Source: Homalodisca vitripennis
Lineage: Eukaryota > Arthropoda > Insecta > Hemiptera > Cicadellidae
Direction of reading: 5' to 3'
Length of the DNA: 64,000 nucleotides
NCBI RefSeq assembly: GCF_021130785.1
Contig: NC_060212.1
Span: 148,515,501 to 148,579,500 of the forward strand
Numbering within the stretch: position 1 is the stretch's first letter; every line of letters begins with the position of its first letter. The notes under the pieces are model-generated. The model ran no database searches. It was not told the origin of the DNA and saw only the letters and a program-made list of their open reading frames with translations. Below, piece by piece: positions 47,296 to 60,301 of the stretch. The position numbers and the translations under genes were made by a program.

Positions 47296-48380
47296 TTAAT
47301 TTTGCGAGAATGACTCCCGTTTATCAAATGTGTGCATTACATCTAAATCAATACTTATGTACCACTCTGATCTGATTAAAGCCTTATAAATATTAGTATG
47401 TAAAAGAAAATATATATTTTGCTCACTTAATAGCCACAATTTCAAAAGTTTTGAAACATTGTTATATTTTCTAATCACATATATTTTTAATTTTGACACA
47501 TACAATACACATTTTCCATCCCACAAAAAATATTTATAAGTTAATACAGGCAAATTACCACTGTCTAGTAGCATAAAACATTTTAAAAACATTATTCACA
47601 AACAAATATGTTAATGGAAAAAATTTTAAACTTATAAATAATGGAAGAGATGGCTCGTATTTACATTTTCTTTTAAATAATGGAATGAATTTCTTTTTTT
47701 GCATTGAAAGAGGCTTTAGATTTGTTTCATAGGTACCACCCTAGCAAAATATTCCACACTCCAATATACCGTTTACCAATGAAATATATAACATTCTCAT
47801 AACTTCTTAGGACAAGTATTTTGTATAAAATAAAAAGTTTTCATGATACCATTAAGTGTTTATTTACCATGTCCATATGTGTTTTTTTATTTCCTGTCCT
47901 CCAGAAAAATTCCCAGGTATTTCAAATTGTCAGCCTGCGACACAATTGAATACACATGACATGTTTTGTTTGTACAATGTATAAATGTGTAAATCTTTTT
48001 TCCAAGCAATACTTTTAGTACTTATTAATATATTTTTCTTTTAAAACCACCATTGAAGGAATTTTAAATCTATACTCATTGCTTCTTCTATATCATTCCC
48101 GCTATCTTCTGTGTAAGCTAATGCTGTGCCCTTAGACCACGATGTTATTTTACCGTATAAATATTAGCTACAGAGATCATTACTATATAAGATAAACAAT
48201 ATTGCACCCAATACTGAACCTTGGAGTACTATACTTTTTATACGAAAGTCACTGAAAGTTTTGCAAATTTTTACACATTGTTTCCTTTATGTGTTTATAC
48301 AGTGCAAATAGGCTCTCGATATTCCTAGAGTAATGGCTAGTCTACCGAAATGGTTTATAACATCCCTTTACACATCATTG
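47296..48380 (-). pseudogene. Second LINE reverse transcriptase, heavily decayed
   Basis: Minus-strand translation in shifting frames recovers ordered RT landmarks. At about 48195-48230 is VLQGSVLGAILF, the family's PQGSVLGPILF motif. Next come LYSNDL, then GTALAYTEDSGNDIEEAM where FADDTALxY is expected (the two Asp of the catalytic motif are lost), then LKFLQWWF. At about 47897-47926 is LKYLGIFLED. Further on is GILECGIFC before a stop and GGTYETNLKPL, the usual GI-AWGG region. 47296-47592 is an open tail after it. Many stops and shifts make it an old relic, of a family different from the LINE at 15-17 kb. No 3' tail was identified. Confidence 0.7.
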
Positions 48381-49734
48381 ATCAAAACCGGTATTACTAA
48401 TCTAAAGCATGTTCAAAGCGACTAAGTCATATTTCAAAATATACTTTATCACACACAAAGCTACTATGAAAGAGGCGCGTAAGAATTAAATCTCGTTTCA
48501 AGTGCAACTAAGTAATCATAGGCTTTTGCATGAAAGGTTACAGGCATCCGTACAACTATCTTCAGTTGTAAATTTGCCTTTGTGTTCAGGCGAAATAAAA
48601 ACATTTCTTACAAATTTATATACACTAGAAATAAATAAAAATATTCCAATTAATTATATTAAAGGCAAGCACTAGAGTTACTGTGTAGAGTATTGTAGCG
48701 CTCAACCGTGGGTCTGAAATTCTCATTGTAGATCCAAAAGAGAGAACACAGTCATTAAAATTCAGAAAATATATTCTTACTTGATTTAATATACAATTTC
48801 AGATTATTTCAACATTATACTTCAACCCAACCTGAACAACAAAAAAAAAAAACAAAAAAGAAGCCAAATTTTAACCCTTTTCAGCACCGTCAAACTTTTC
48901 GCTGGTGGCCTTCCAAAACATTCTAATTTTGGTCATAGATACTGATCCTTTACTATATAAACCCAAATGTCACTTATAATTCTATCAAATACCAATATAA
49001 ATCCTACTGATGGATTAAACTCTCAATTGTTTTTGATTGAAAGATTTGTAGTAATGCTTCTGCGTTCATCATGGTCAACGATTCTGACAGTAAAATATTT
49101 GCATGAGAAAAATGTAAAATATTTATTAAAGATATCCTGATATACTGCAACTAATTAGTTAAGAATCCTGAACTAATTATCTCAATAAATACCATATAAA
49201 ATTGAACTAAAACAATCACTATTCAAGAAAAACTGTATACTTCCTTTTACTATTTAACCTCAGTATTACTGATATAAAAGTTTCGGCCGGCGCAATGTCA
49301 CTTCTTTTAAGATTGAACAATTTGTCCAAAATTTTCTAAAAAATTTTAAAAAAATTAATTCAAATGCTTTATACAATTTAAGATCCAAGCTCAAAATAAT
49401 TCTGTGGTCGGAGTGAGTTTTCAGTTAAAATTTAGTCTTAAACGTTGCAATTCTTATATTTATCTTTGCTAAGACCATGCATGGTACAAAAAGTCAGAGT
49501 TATAAATACCCTACTTGATTTTCTCTAAGGAAATGTCGAGAATGTTACATCCGTGGATTCAATATTTACTTACACTCAAATAATAAAAATTATACCACTA
49601 GCAGTTACTAGTGTCTTTGCACGGGATTAATTATTGAATAAGAAATTGTTCCTAGGCATATCTTTTAAAATTGTATAGTAAACATTCCTAAAACAATTTA
49701 TTCCCAAAGCAATATATTTCTATTTTTTAATTCA

Positions 49735-49955
49735 ATTTCAGGATAATTAAAGTTTAATATCGAAGAGAAATGTTTTGTTTCCATGACGTCATGGGTGAAC
49801 CAGTATTTTGAGTGCAATACAATGCCTATTCAAAACGTATTTAATGAATTGATTTGACATTATCAGTAACACTTAAAATATTTTAGGCCAGTGTGGAGGA
49901 ATACTAATTTTCTAATAATCTTAGTGGAAGCACTTATGATGTAATATTATGAAAC
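49735..49955 (+). repeat. Dispersed repeat shared with 56.6-56.85 kb
   Basis: Clear homology over about 95 bases: TATCAGTAACAC, ATTTTAGGCCAG, GAATACTAA and TTATGATGTAATAT here correspond in order to TATCAGTTACAC, ATTTTAGGCCAG, AAATACTAA and GTATGATGTAATAT at 56749-56845. Weaker matches, such as GATAATTAAAG...AGAGAAATGTTT, extend it to the left. Confidence 0.6.
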
Positions 49956-52900
49956 CATACAAAGTTTCTAATAACCAATAGACATTTTTATTGCAGGTAA
50001 TATTTCAGCGTTCATTGATTGTTGAGAAGGTAGAAGATGTAAACCTATTTATCATCCAGGTAAGTATTTTAATATGCTTAATGTAGCAATTTACAGTTGC
50101 AAAAATTTTATTAAAGGCAGTATACTCAATAGAGCCTGGATGAGATAAAATTGTTTAAACTAAATCTTAATTCTTAAAATCTAACACTTCCTGTATGATA
50201 TTTATATATGACAGAGGGTTTATCAAAGGTATTTTTGGAACCCAACAAATGTAATTGAAACTTACAAAAATTAACTATTTACAAATATTTATTAAATATT
50301 TTAAGTAAACCATAAACTGATTTATTCTGCTGAGGTATGTAGAATAATAAACAACCTGAGAAATTATATAGAATCGAGTATTTATTCAACAAGTAAAAAT
50401 GGGGAAGGTCGCATTAGATAACGGTCAAATAACCTCCGATCCTTGCAGAATTGTAGAAGGGATAAACCAATATTATATCTCTATGCAGGACAGGTGACTG
50501 AAATTTTAGCTACATTTTCATACAGAATACTTACCAACTACCACCGAGACTTTACTATATATTCTCCTATTTTATTATACCCATTTCATGTTCAAGTATT
50601 TCCCTTTATTAAAAACCCAACTAACATAAGAACGCGTGGTTTTTATAACATTATGGTCAAATATGAAAGCATATTGTCGTTTATATATCGCCTGCTTAAA
50701 CACATAATTTATAATTAATTTGAGTTTCTCTCCCAGTAATTACTTTGAAAGTTTCACTTGTTTTGCAAATTATATAAACTTACAATAATGTTTTTATTAC
50801 ATTATGGGTAACAAATATTATAATTTTACCGATAACACAAGAATTATTGATTTGGATTATGACAAGTTTTAATTTTAACTGTTATATCTAGAAATTTAAT
50901 CTCTGATATGTTGTTTTGTACTGAAAACCCCACTGTTAGTTTTATTATTTTGTGATACATGGATTCATTATTAATCATTAGTTGTTTAAACCTAGATTAT
51001 TTTATATTTATTTACCTACAACCACAATTACTCTTGGCAGTGGTTAGTGTATATTCCTATGTTTCAGAAAATATTTATCGTAATTGCTTTCATGGGTCAA
51101 AAAAGTATTCCTTGGTCTAAAAGCGTGTACTTCCGGTAGCGTAGTAACGCTAGATTTGTTGCTAATTTGACGGTTAATACATATAATTCCGTGTTAATGA
51201 TAATAGGACGATATGATATTCGTGGTTTTTACAATTCTTATTCGTTTTTTTTCCTTAAAACAAATGATGCATACAATTTGGACAGTGTCAAAAACAAAGG
51301 CCATTCTAAAGTGTTTTTGAAATCTGGTTTTGAATGTGTGAGGGTATACTCGTGAACTAAATGTCGTTGTGTAATTACGTAAATTACAAGGGCTATTGTT
51401 ACTCTGAGAAATTTTTTTACGCCATTTTTTCGCTTTTAACTAAAACTAAAATGTCTACCCCATTTAACTCTCAACTTTGGGGAGATACACCATATAATTG
51501 TTCATGATGGCTTAGTTTATTTCATGCACGATGGACTAACGTTGATGATCAAGAATGAATAATGACATATTCCCGGCTTTATAAAATTGTTCAAACGTCT
51601 ATGAAAAGGCTAGAAAAGGATAGGTATTTTTTTCGATATAGAAAATTTACAGACCTTCAAGGAATTTCAAATAAAGTAATTTAAATTTAAAATATTTTCT
51701 CGGGTGCTAAATAATATTTTCAAAAATTTCATCCTCACGGATCTGTATAATGTTAAACCTTGGACGTAGAGGGCCAAATGAAGAAATATTCTCATCAATT
51801 TGCAAGGAGTATAGTTACTATTTAGGAATAATACTGAATGAAATGGGGCTCTGAATTTGGTAATCACAATTAATGTAGTCCACGTATACGACTTAGAATT
51901 TTAGAATATTATATACAATTTTATTAATATTATTAGACATAAGAGGTAGTTATAGCATGTTGTTGTGTAAGGATAAAAGGATTTCGGTCATGTGTGATCG
52001 TTATAAATAACGTTTTGACAATTAAAATCATATCTTTATCTTAGGATGATCAGGAGAGAAAATAATTGGTTCATTTAAAAAAGAAAGCTAAATGATGGAA
52101 AAGAATAGGGGTCAAAGTCCAACCATGGCAAATGAACCCTGGCGATGTCACATGGTGGTTAGTTAAGAGCACGAAAAGTCAAGGGCTATTTCACTCTTTC
52201 ACACCAGCACTGGCAAAAGCGGGATACTGACAAGAAAATTAAAGTCGATATTATCTGAATATATCGACATATATCATGCCTTTTAGCATGAAAATCTTGG
52301 AATCTACACCGCAAGTAGATTACTGTTGCCGAAAATAGAAGCTTTTTGACCGAAGGAGGCTTTTAAAACTTGATATATATGATCAGTATATCTTTTCCTG
52401 ATCGAATCATCAAGAGAAACGCCACTTGGACATCGAGGATAACTTAGACTGAAAGAATATTATAAGGGCGGAAAAAGGCAATTTTGGCTAAAGTAGTATA
52501 TATGTTTTTCATTGTCGCAACAAGTAAACACTACTGTGGTCTGTACAGTACAATTAATTGAATCAGAAATGTTTCTTCATGGGGGAAAACGTGAAGTAAG
52601 CCAGTGGAAATGTTGCTTACCTATGGAACCTTTGCAACGAATTGACAAATAGTATGGTACGTATACATGTACACTTTCGATTCAAAATTATCATAGGGCT
52701 TCATCATATTCCATCACTAGTTTTTCACGTCGATTATTAAGGACTTAGTTTTCCACTATGACCAAAAATAATTCAATTGTTACTAAAATTGTTAGTGCTG
52801 TTCATTCAAATATTATGAGGTATGATAGTTAGTTTTTAATGTAGTTGCCATCACGAGTACTCTATTTATAAGTTAATAACTTTTTGTTCCTAACTAATAC

Positions 52901-53049
52901 GAAATTTATTTTACCTACTAGCTTAATACCCAAATCAATGATCTCTCTCTATATTCTAGTTTTATTTCGTTAAAATAATATTGTCTAATATTTCACGAAC
53001 TTCTAGTTCAAATGATACCCTGAGAAGATAGAGAATTATAACCAAGTTG

Positions 53050-53175
53050 TGTAGGACACTCCTCAGAACTCCGCAGTGGTTGTACTTCTCCGCACGTAGA
53101 GCGACTCTTTCTGCTCCAGCGACTGTCTGCTGATTAACCCTCTCTCCCTTTGTGTGACAGTCTGTTACAAAGGAA
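53050..53175 (+). repeat. Dispersed repeat shared with 38.67-38.80 kb
   Basis: Partner of the 38.7 kb repeat; the core GACTGTCTGCTGATTAACC is at 53121-53139. GC-richer than its surroundings. Confidence 0.5.
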
Positions 53176-54184
53176 AACTAATTAGACTTTTTAACGAACT
53201 TAGAGAATTTGATCATAAAATAAGCACGAATTTTATTAAAATGTAAAAAGTATGTATTTATATTAAATATTAATATTTCCTATATGTCTAAATGATATTC
53301 CAATAGTTCACTTTATTCTCTCTCACTATAATTGCTGAATGAGCGATCTTTTTAACAATAACTACAAATATTTTGCGTGATTTTGTCCTTGGGAAAATGT
53401 ATGTTTCATAATCGAATCAACCGAAATACTAACATCAGGTTTTAATATAAATATTTAGGTTAAGTTTATAAAGGTAAAGTGATTTCCGGAACTTTTGAGT
53501 TTATGCTGTTATTCAAGAAGTCACTATGTTTCGAGATCGTCAATCCAATATCTTTCCCAGATGGATAAATTTCTTGTGAAATAACTTCGATATATATTAA
53601 AATACACTAACGATGGGAAAGTAATATTCATGCATGTACATTGTATCAATTCCGTGCAGACTGTCTTTAAAGCATGCACTTAGTAAAACAAACACTGATT
53701 GTTGGCAGAAATGAAGAGTACAGACGTCAATAGGCAAGATAGAGTCAAGTTCGTTCTACTCTATCACCTTGCTCTACTCTACCACACACATCATACAATT
53801 AGATAATTTTTGTCTAAAAGGGTTACCAGTGGTTAAGAACAGTTAGTTAGTGGTCAAATTGCTGTGTTTGAATATATGAAAAAACGTCAAATAACAGTTG
53901 CAGATGTCAAAAATCCTAAATTGATTGCAATCGTTCTATTGTCAACACACATATAGAGAATGTGTATAAATCGTTTCTATATTCTGAATTTAAAATACAT
54001 TCCGGGACAATCGTGGTGAGCTTTCTCAAACAATTCTATATATCGGCGCTACTTATAGCTTTAAAATGCAACGCGAATTGACATGATTTTTTGATATGTT
54101 TAAGATAATGGTCTAGATTAATTATGAGTTACATGTAAACATGTAATTGTATTACCTTCGTTTGGTTAAACTAATCAAATACCA

Positions 54185-54185
<1 letters not shown>

Positions 54186-54240
<55 letters not shown>

Positions 54241-54268
54241 TATATATGTCTGTGTGTGTGTGTGTGTA
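54186..54268. repeat. (TA)n followed by (TG)n
   Basis: TA tract to about 54238, a short CATATATATGTC spacer, then TG repeats to about 54268. Confidence 0.92.
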
Positions 54269-54597
54269 ATCTGGTCTCTCTCCAGACATTAACAAATCTG
54301 CTTCAAATTACTGACAAATCATTTTTTTTATATCTGTTTGGAAAAATATAACACAAAAATGGTGAAGTCTGCACACAATGATTTGCAAATGTTGTCAAAT
54401 CTGCTTTGAGAGATGGTTTCAAGAGACTGTTTGAATCAATTCTAAACCTTCTGGAAATGTATCATCTACTTCGAATCAATGCAAAATTTAATGGAAAGTC
54501 AAATATTTTCTCGAATGAATAATATCTCTGTTCGAAACGCTGGATAATCTGCTTCGAGTCAATTACCTATCGATTGCAAATGTTATGAAAAAACGTA
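54269..54597. other. Spacer with recurring AATCTGCTTC-like words
   Basis: The word AATCTGCTTCRARTCAAT recurs in degenerate form at about 54294, 54398, 54466 and 54546, suggesting an old, diverged short tandem array. No gene. Confidence 0.3.
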
Positions 54598-55740
54598 CAG
54601 TGTAAATAAAAAGTAAGGAACTCCCCCCTCTATATTTTTCTAAACTTTACAACAGGAGATATCCTTTAAGTAGTAGTGAAATTTTGAAAGGAAGATTCAT
54701 AAGGTGATTTTAAAAATTATAGTTGTCCCTCAAGATTTGGATTTTTTCCCCTAAACTAAAAAAACTAAATGAGTTACCCCTCATTATAAAGGGGATAAAA
54801 CCTCTAAAAGAATTTTGTGAAAACCTAAGATCTTTATATCTTTTATGTACAAAATAATAGCTATAGTTACCAGAACAATATTTTAATAACTTGTCACGTT
54901 GCCAATTTAAATAAAATGTTCCAACTGAAGTCTTCCTATTATTTAACAGTGATACAAGCGTAGGGTGAGCTTTTCTCTCATTTGTTTAATAGTCTGAAGG
55001 GGTATTAGATTGCAGGCCTTAACAGTACTATTGCTTAAATCTTAAATTTTGTCTTCTGACGTTTTGTTAATTACAAATATAATTTGTTCCCATAGAAAAA
55101 AATGATGGGTGTAAAGTTTGGAGAGCGCGCAGGACATCTTATTAGACCAAATTATTGACCAGAAGTGAGTAATTCGTTAAATTCATGTTCATTTTCCTTA
55201 GTAAAAGTAGTTCTTCTTAGTAGATCGATTCTTGTGTTATTTACAAATGCAGTTCTTCATTAAGATTTCCATCAATAATAAGATGGTTCTAAAATATGAT
55301 TTCTAAGAATTCCGGCCCACTCATTTAGTTTTTCTGGATATTGGGTATAGGATTCACAGATTATTGCGATAAGTACCTGCAGTTGTGTTCGTTTACATCC
55401 CCATTTATAAAAACACTACATTTATCACTGAACACAACGTTTCGAAAAAACATTGGATTTAGTGATATTTAGGACATTAGTGATTCCATATCATTACACA
55501 TTTTAGACGACGGTCTGGATCGTCTTTATTTATCTTCTGTTCAAGCTGAAAGTTTTTTTTTAAAATAAGCTTAGCACAGATTCTTATAAAAAGTCACAAA
55601 GATTTACTCCTGATCTTATGGAGAGCTGAGGCTTTAATAAAATGTGCCTCAATTTCAAATGGTTTTTCTTCGCCTACAGGAAGCCGACCTGAGCGTGTAG
55701 CATCTGAAATGGATCATAATAATCGAAACGTTTTTACTAA
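54598..55740 (-). pseudogene. Tc1/mariner-like transposase relic
   Basis: Minus-strand translation in shifting frames gives the landmarks of the insect mariner-type transposases in order. First is RSGRLPVGEEK (about 55663-55695), the linker of the helix-turn-helix region. Then DDPDRRLKC near 55.51 kb, RNVVFSDK near 55.43 kb (first catalytic Asp), NGDVNEHNCRYL near 55.37 kb and LNEWAGILRNH near 55.31 kb. PARSPNFTPIIFF follows near 55.11-55.13 kb, where SPDLTPLDFF is usual. A tail KLTLRLYHC follows near 54.97 kb. The HDGAPPH segment with the second catalytic Asp seems deleted between 55.13 and 55.2 kb. The left edge TA/CAGTGTAAATAAAAAGTAAG at 54596-54616 looks like a TIR after a TA target. The other TIR was not found. 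Confidence 0.72.
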
Positions 55741-56614
55741 AGGTCGTAAGTATTTTCTAGTCACAGGTCTATCAGTATTTGTAACATTATATCACCTAAA
55801 ATAATAATTTTCACTCATTATTTCTACTTTATCGTCGTGACGGGGTATTATTACTCGTAGGTAGAAATAATTGAATAAGATTATTTAAAAGTAAGAATGA
55901 AAAAGCGATTCCAAATCAACAACTGTCATAGCAGTAAAAAACACAATACCTTCTACAAACAGGATATAAAACAGTAACCACACAATAATGATTTAACAGG
56001 ATAATGACCACTTCTAAAGTATTACCTGTTCTAACGCATTTGAATGCAAGAAGGGAAAAATAAGTTAACCATAATATCATAAAACCTCTGCTCCGTTAAC
56101 ACCAACTTAAATTTACTGTTTTTTTTTTATTTTTATATTAAATAAAGTACCAAAATTCTAACAACTTCTGTTAGTTTTAAAAATTGGCATCACTATTTGT
56201 ATTGTCTGTACAATTTTTATGAGTGGTTTTCAGTACATTAAAAGGATTATGTTCCAGTGTCATCTTAGCAATAGAATATGATACGGCAGGAAGTAACAAC
56301 GCTGCTATATATCATGTAGTACATACATTACGGCCAGACATATGTGATACCCTGACTAGCATACAAAGCAGCCAACCGCCTCACCGTGTAGGATTCTATA
56401 TTACTGCTACAACACTTCACACTCCATGGCTGTGGCTTCAACAATACAAAAGCGAACCTTTATATAATCACTAGCAGTAACACCGGCTTTTCTCGCATTT
56501 TGCTATTGAATACTAGTTACCTCATAGGCCCTTCCTTTTAAAATTACATCGTAATCACCGCTGAAAATAAGTGATCATATTTTCATCATGCCAATCCCCT
56601 TATCCTTTCTAGAA

Positions 56615-56845
56615 TAATTAAACAGTAAACTTAAAGAGAAATGTTTCGAAGCCCTGAAGTTGGAGAGTAAAAACCTTTATTATGATTAGTAATGAGATAT
56701 TGGAATATCCTTATAACATTCTATAATATTAGAAAGAATAACTGCAACAATATCAGTTACACCAGAACTATTTTAGGCCAGGATGAAGAAATACTAAGTC
56801 CATAATATTGTTAGAGAGAGCGTATGATGTAATATGATAATCCTT
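56615..56845 (+). repeat. Dispersed repeat shared with 49.7-49.96 kb
   Basis: Partner of the 49.7 kb copy, with best homology at 56749-56845 (TATCAGTTACAC through GTATGATGTAATAT). Confidence 0.6.
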
Positions 56846-57284
56846 TAATATATTGACATGTTTAAGGTATACATTATCTCAATGTTTATTGTTATCAATT
56901 AAACAATTTTATCAACATTATTAAATGCTCTTACATTAGGTTTAGGGCGTGAAGAAGTATTTCTGGCTGGTATGAATTATATTTCACACGCTCGATTTTT
57001 CTGCGATAAAAAATATGAAATAATAATGTTTTACATACTTGTTTTGAGAGGCTTACTATAGTTAAAAACTATTTATTGTATGCCTTTTTAATCTCATTTC
57101 TTTCTAAATTGTCACCGGTTCAACAGTAGCATAATTTAACTAGACTATAGGAAAAAGCGTCTACTACCAGCTGTTGTATTCCATTTCCGAACTATATTAG
57201 CGTTTTTAATGTTGGAAAGATTACGAAAATATATACATACGATAGTCAATAAGCAGTCTTTGTAATTTAAATGTGGTGTTAGGT

Positions 57285-57755
57285 CATTCCCGTGCCGTGG
57301 TAGCGTTTGCATTGTTGGCGTAATACAAACAATAAAAAATATAAATAGATCTAGAATTTTTTGATAAAAGGTCTACTTCTGGCCACTGTAATCTTCTTCA
57401 CATTGTATTACTGGTGGTGCCATATTATCGTTTGTATTGTTACTCCAATGAAGAAAATATATACAAACATATGTCAAAAGGTCTTCTTTAGTGGAAAAAA
57501 AGTCTACGAGTTTTAATATTGTCTCAATTGTTAGCCTGATTAAGGAAATATTTATATAGGTTTGTCTGACAAGATTAATTTTGTCAAAAAGCGTGCACTT
57601 CTGGTTATTATAATTTACTTTCGGTGCAGGATATTGCGGTGCCATAGCAGCGTCTGCATTGTTGGTCTGAACAATAAAATATATAATTACATAGGCTTGG
57701 ATAGTCTTCTATGGGGAAATAGCGTCTATTTTTGGTCACTGTTATTTCATTAAAT
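57285..57755 (+). repeat. Degenerate tandem repeat, unit about 105-140 bases
   Basis: A block GTGCCGTGGTAGCGTTTGCA at 57293 recurs as GTGCCATATTATCGTTTGTA at about 57417 and GTGCCATAGCAGCGTCTGCA at about 57640. A second block, AGGTCTACTTCTGGCCACTG at 57368, recurs near 57478 (AGGTCTTCTTTAGTGG), 57584 (AGCGTGCACTTCTGGTTATT) and 57720 (AGCGTCTATTTTTGGTCACT). Units are joined by AT-rich text. Identity is moderate, so the array is old. Confidence 0.6.
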
Positions 57756-59479
57756 ACGTATATTTCAGATACATGTAATTTTTGATTAATATATGTGTAT
57801 CAATATAACTTTCTAGGACAGCAGGAACGTGAAAAACGAAATACATTTCTTCAAGTGGCAGGAAACCCTATATGGTTGTTTGATTTCTTTTAATATTATT
57901 TTAATCTTCTTTGTAGTCGTGAGACACTTGTTTAGGAACTTATATCTTTATAGGCCATTGAAAAATTCAAAAAAAGTTTTTCCAATAATGTTACTTACCC
58001 ATGGTATCGAAAGAATTTTTTATCCTGAAAAAAGAGACATTGTGGGCATATACCCTTAAATTGCAGTCTAAAGATTCCTAGAAAAAATTATAGTCACTTT
58101 CCTATGATGTAGTAAGTGGGAGAACACTATGTTGTTTTGAAATAGAATGTTGCATATTTCGGGTACATAATATTAAAGTGATCACGGATAACCGTCTCGG
58201 TTTTTTAAGCGAGTCGCAAATGGTTTTTATTTTACGCCATGATCATGTACATTTCTGATTCGCAAGAATTATCTTTTCGCCATCATGTTTTAGTTTGTAT
58301 GGTTACCCCAAAACAGAAAATAAAGACATATGAAGTTTTAAGAATTCCATTTCTGTCAAAAATAACTAAAATTGGTTATATAGCGGCCTTAATATTTCGA
58401 GTCACAATTACCTAAGAACGTTTGCCATGATATCTGCATTACTTCACTGATCAAGTATTGTATATTTAATTTTTGCTAAAATGTAAGCTAAATATACCGT
58501 CAATTTTAGAGGGCTGCAGTACCGAAATAGGATATATGGAAGGGCCAATTCACCCTGCAAATAGAATATTATAAGAATATTCCCATTTGTCTGAGCACCC
58601 AAGCTGTAGGACTAAACTCCCGTGAAAGTGGGTGATTTTGAAACTTTAAAAGGGGCCTGTAGAAGATAGCTTCATTCATTGAGTGTCTTAGAGCAGAGAA
58701 GTGCTATACATCATATATTACCTAGGGCATAAAATATTATAAATTCTAACTTCTTGAGTATTAGCGAAAAGTGAAGAATAAATACAATTAGTATATTAAT
58801 CAAAGACTTTCAATATTTTATCCTCATGCTTCGATATATTTAATTTAAAGTAATAAATAAGAGTAGTCAGATTGTATGCTCTGAACAAATTAATAAATTC
58901 TTTTGATAATGAACAGGGTAATAATACTCATAAGGCATACGATTTCAACAAGTAAAATTTTATTAATATCTACTATACTAGTTCAATATAAGTTAGTTAT
59001 GTAAGAAAAATAGGAGTCGAAAGTAAATATACTATTCTTAAAGGTTTTACTGTAAGTAGTATACAGTTCCAAAAGTCATTAGAACAAATGGATGCTTCTG
59101 TAGTAGGTAAAGGCGGTTTAAACACCTAAATGGACCTTCCACTCAGACATTAACACTCAGGGTGACAATCTGTATATTCATTCCTAGTATCAGTACAATA
59201 GTGTTTAGCCTAAGTAATGAATAATGCTTACTTAGAAAAGTTTTTTTAAGAAAAATCGTAATAGTGATTATTATCCATATTTTATTCCTTCAGGTTATTA
59301 CCCTCCCATAAGTTCTAAATATATAAGTTATAAATATACAAGTTGACGAGTTTGCGATGGGTCGCTGGGATAGTCTTCACTAACATTTAAAAAAATTCCA
59401 GCTCCCCTTCTGATATCCAAAAAAATTTGGCCACTATCGAAAAAACGGCGGCAGGTGGCACATACCCAAAAAGTAATTT

Positions 59480-59632
59480 TTTATTTTAAATTTACTCTAA
59501 TATTTTTTTACTCAGATTTAAAATTAATTGTGTTAGTTATTAGATTAGGACTTTTATTTCTATGTGACGCTTGCAATACAAATATTGTTAATTGTTTCCT
59601 GCAATAAAGAATATTATTATTATTATTATATA
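59480..59632 (+). mobile_element. LINE 3' tail fragment
   Basis: AT-rich 3' UTR-like text ends in GCAATAAAGAATATT followed by an (ATT)n tail (59610-59629). The LINE at 15.26 kb ends in the same way (AATAAAGACG plus TTA repeats), so this is probably a dead-on-arrival fragment of a related CR1/Jockey-type family. No coding part is retained. Confidence 0.5.
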
Positions 59633-60301
59633 CTTTTAACTGAGATGACATTTAAAGTAATCCACATGAATTTTAACGTAACGAATTTCCGGTATTAAAA
59701 CTATAATTGGCCTTTTATTTATTACTACGTTTACAGACAGGATTTAAACTTGCGGTATTTCTAACACAGACACGCTTTCTATAACTTACAGGTTTAATAT
59801 TTATTGTGTGCATATATTCTAAGTCATTTTTATTTAGACTACTGTACTGTAAATCTAGACAGCTGCAGTTGCCATCTGGTATATTAGTTTCATAAACTTT
59901 ATACTGCTAATGTAAATATACAACTATTTGTCATGATTGATGCATATGTAATCTACCCATTCCAGTATGTAAATAGACCTTCTCTCCATATGCATTATGC
60001 TGAATTTAAAGAATTATCTTTAAAGTATCTGGTATGAATGTTCTAGTAGCGAGTGGTACGGTTAATGTAGGGCCCAAAGGGATCCGGCGAATTAGTATCA
60101 AATAATCTTTGAAACAGCCATCTTGTACACATTGTCGTTGGATATACGGAATTAAAAACTATCGTGTACCCTTAACTTCACACTTAATTCTTAAAAAACG
60201 AATTAGAAATAATAGTAGATATAATGGTGTAGCCATATTTATTATGTAATATGATGAAGCCTTATGATATTTTTCAAACAAAATCAGATATACCAGGGAA
60301 A
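59633..60301. other. AT-rich stretch, nothing recognised
   Basis: No gene, RNA or transposon end supported. Confidence 0.4.

Larger units (their letters stand above)
48381..54185. other. Gene-free stretch with diverged dispersed repeats
   Basis: No gene supported; open frames at 50443-50718, 51167-51355 and 51667-51867 have no recognisable domain. Segment 49735-49955 is related to 56615-56845, and 51117-51140 to repeat words at 57.58 kb. 53050-53170 is related to 38.67-38.80 kb. Confidence 0.4.
55741..59479. other. Gene-free stretch with old repeats
   Basis: No supported gene. A GC-richer stretch at about 56225-56480 contains an 83-codon open frame without recognisable domain. Dispersed and tandem repeats at 56.6-57.8 kb are listed separately. 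The rest is AT-rich. Confidence 0.4.
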
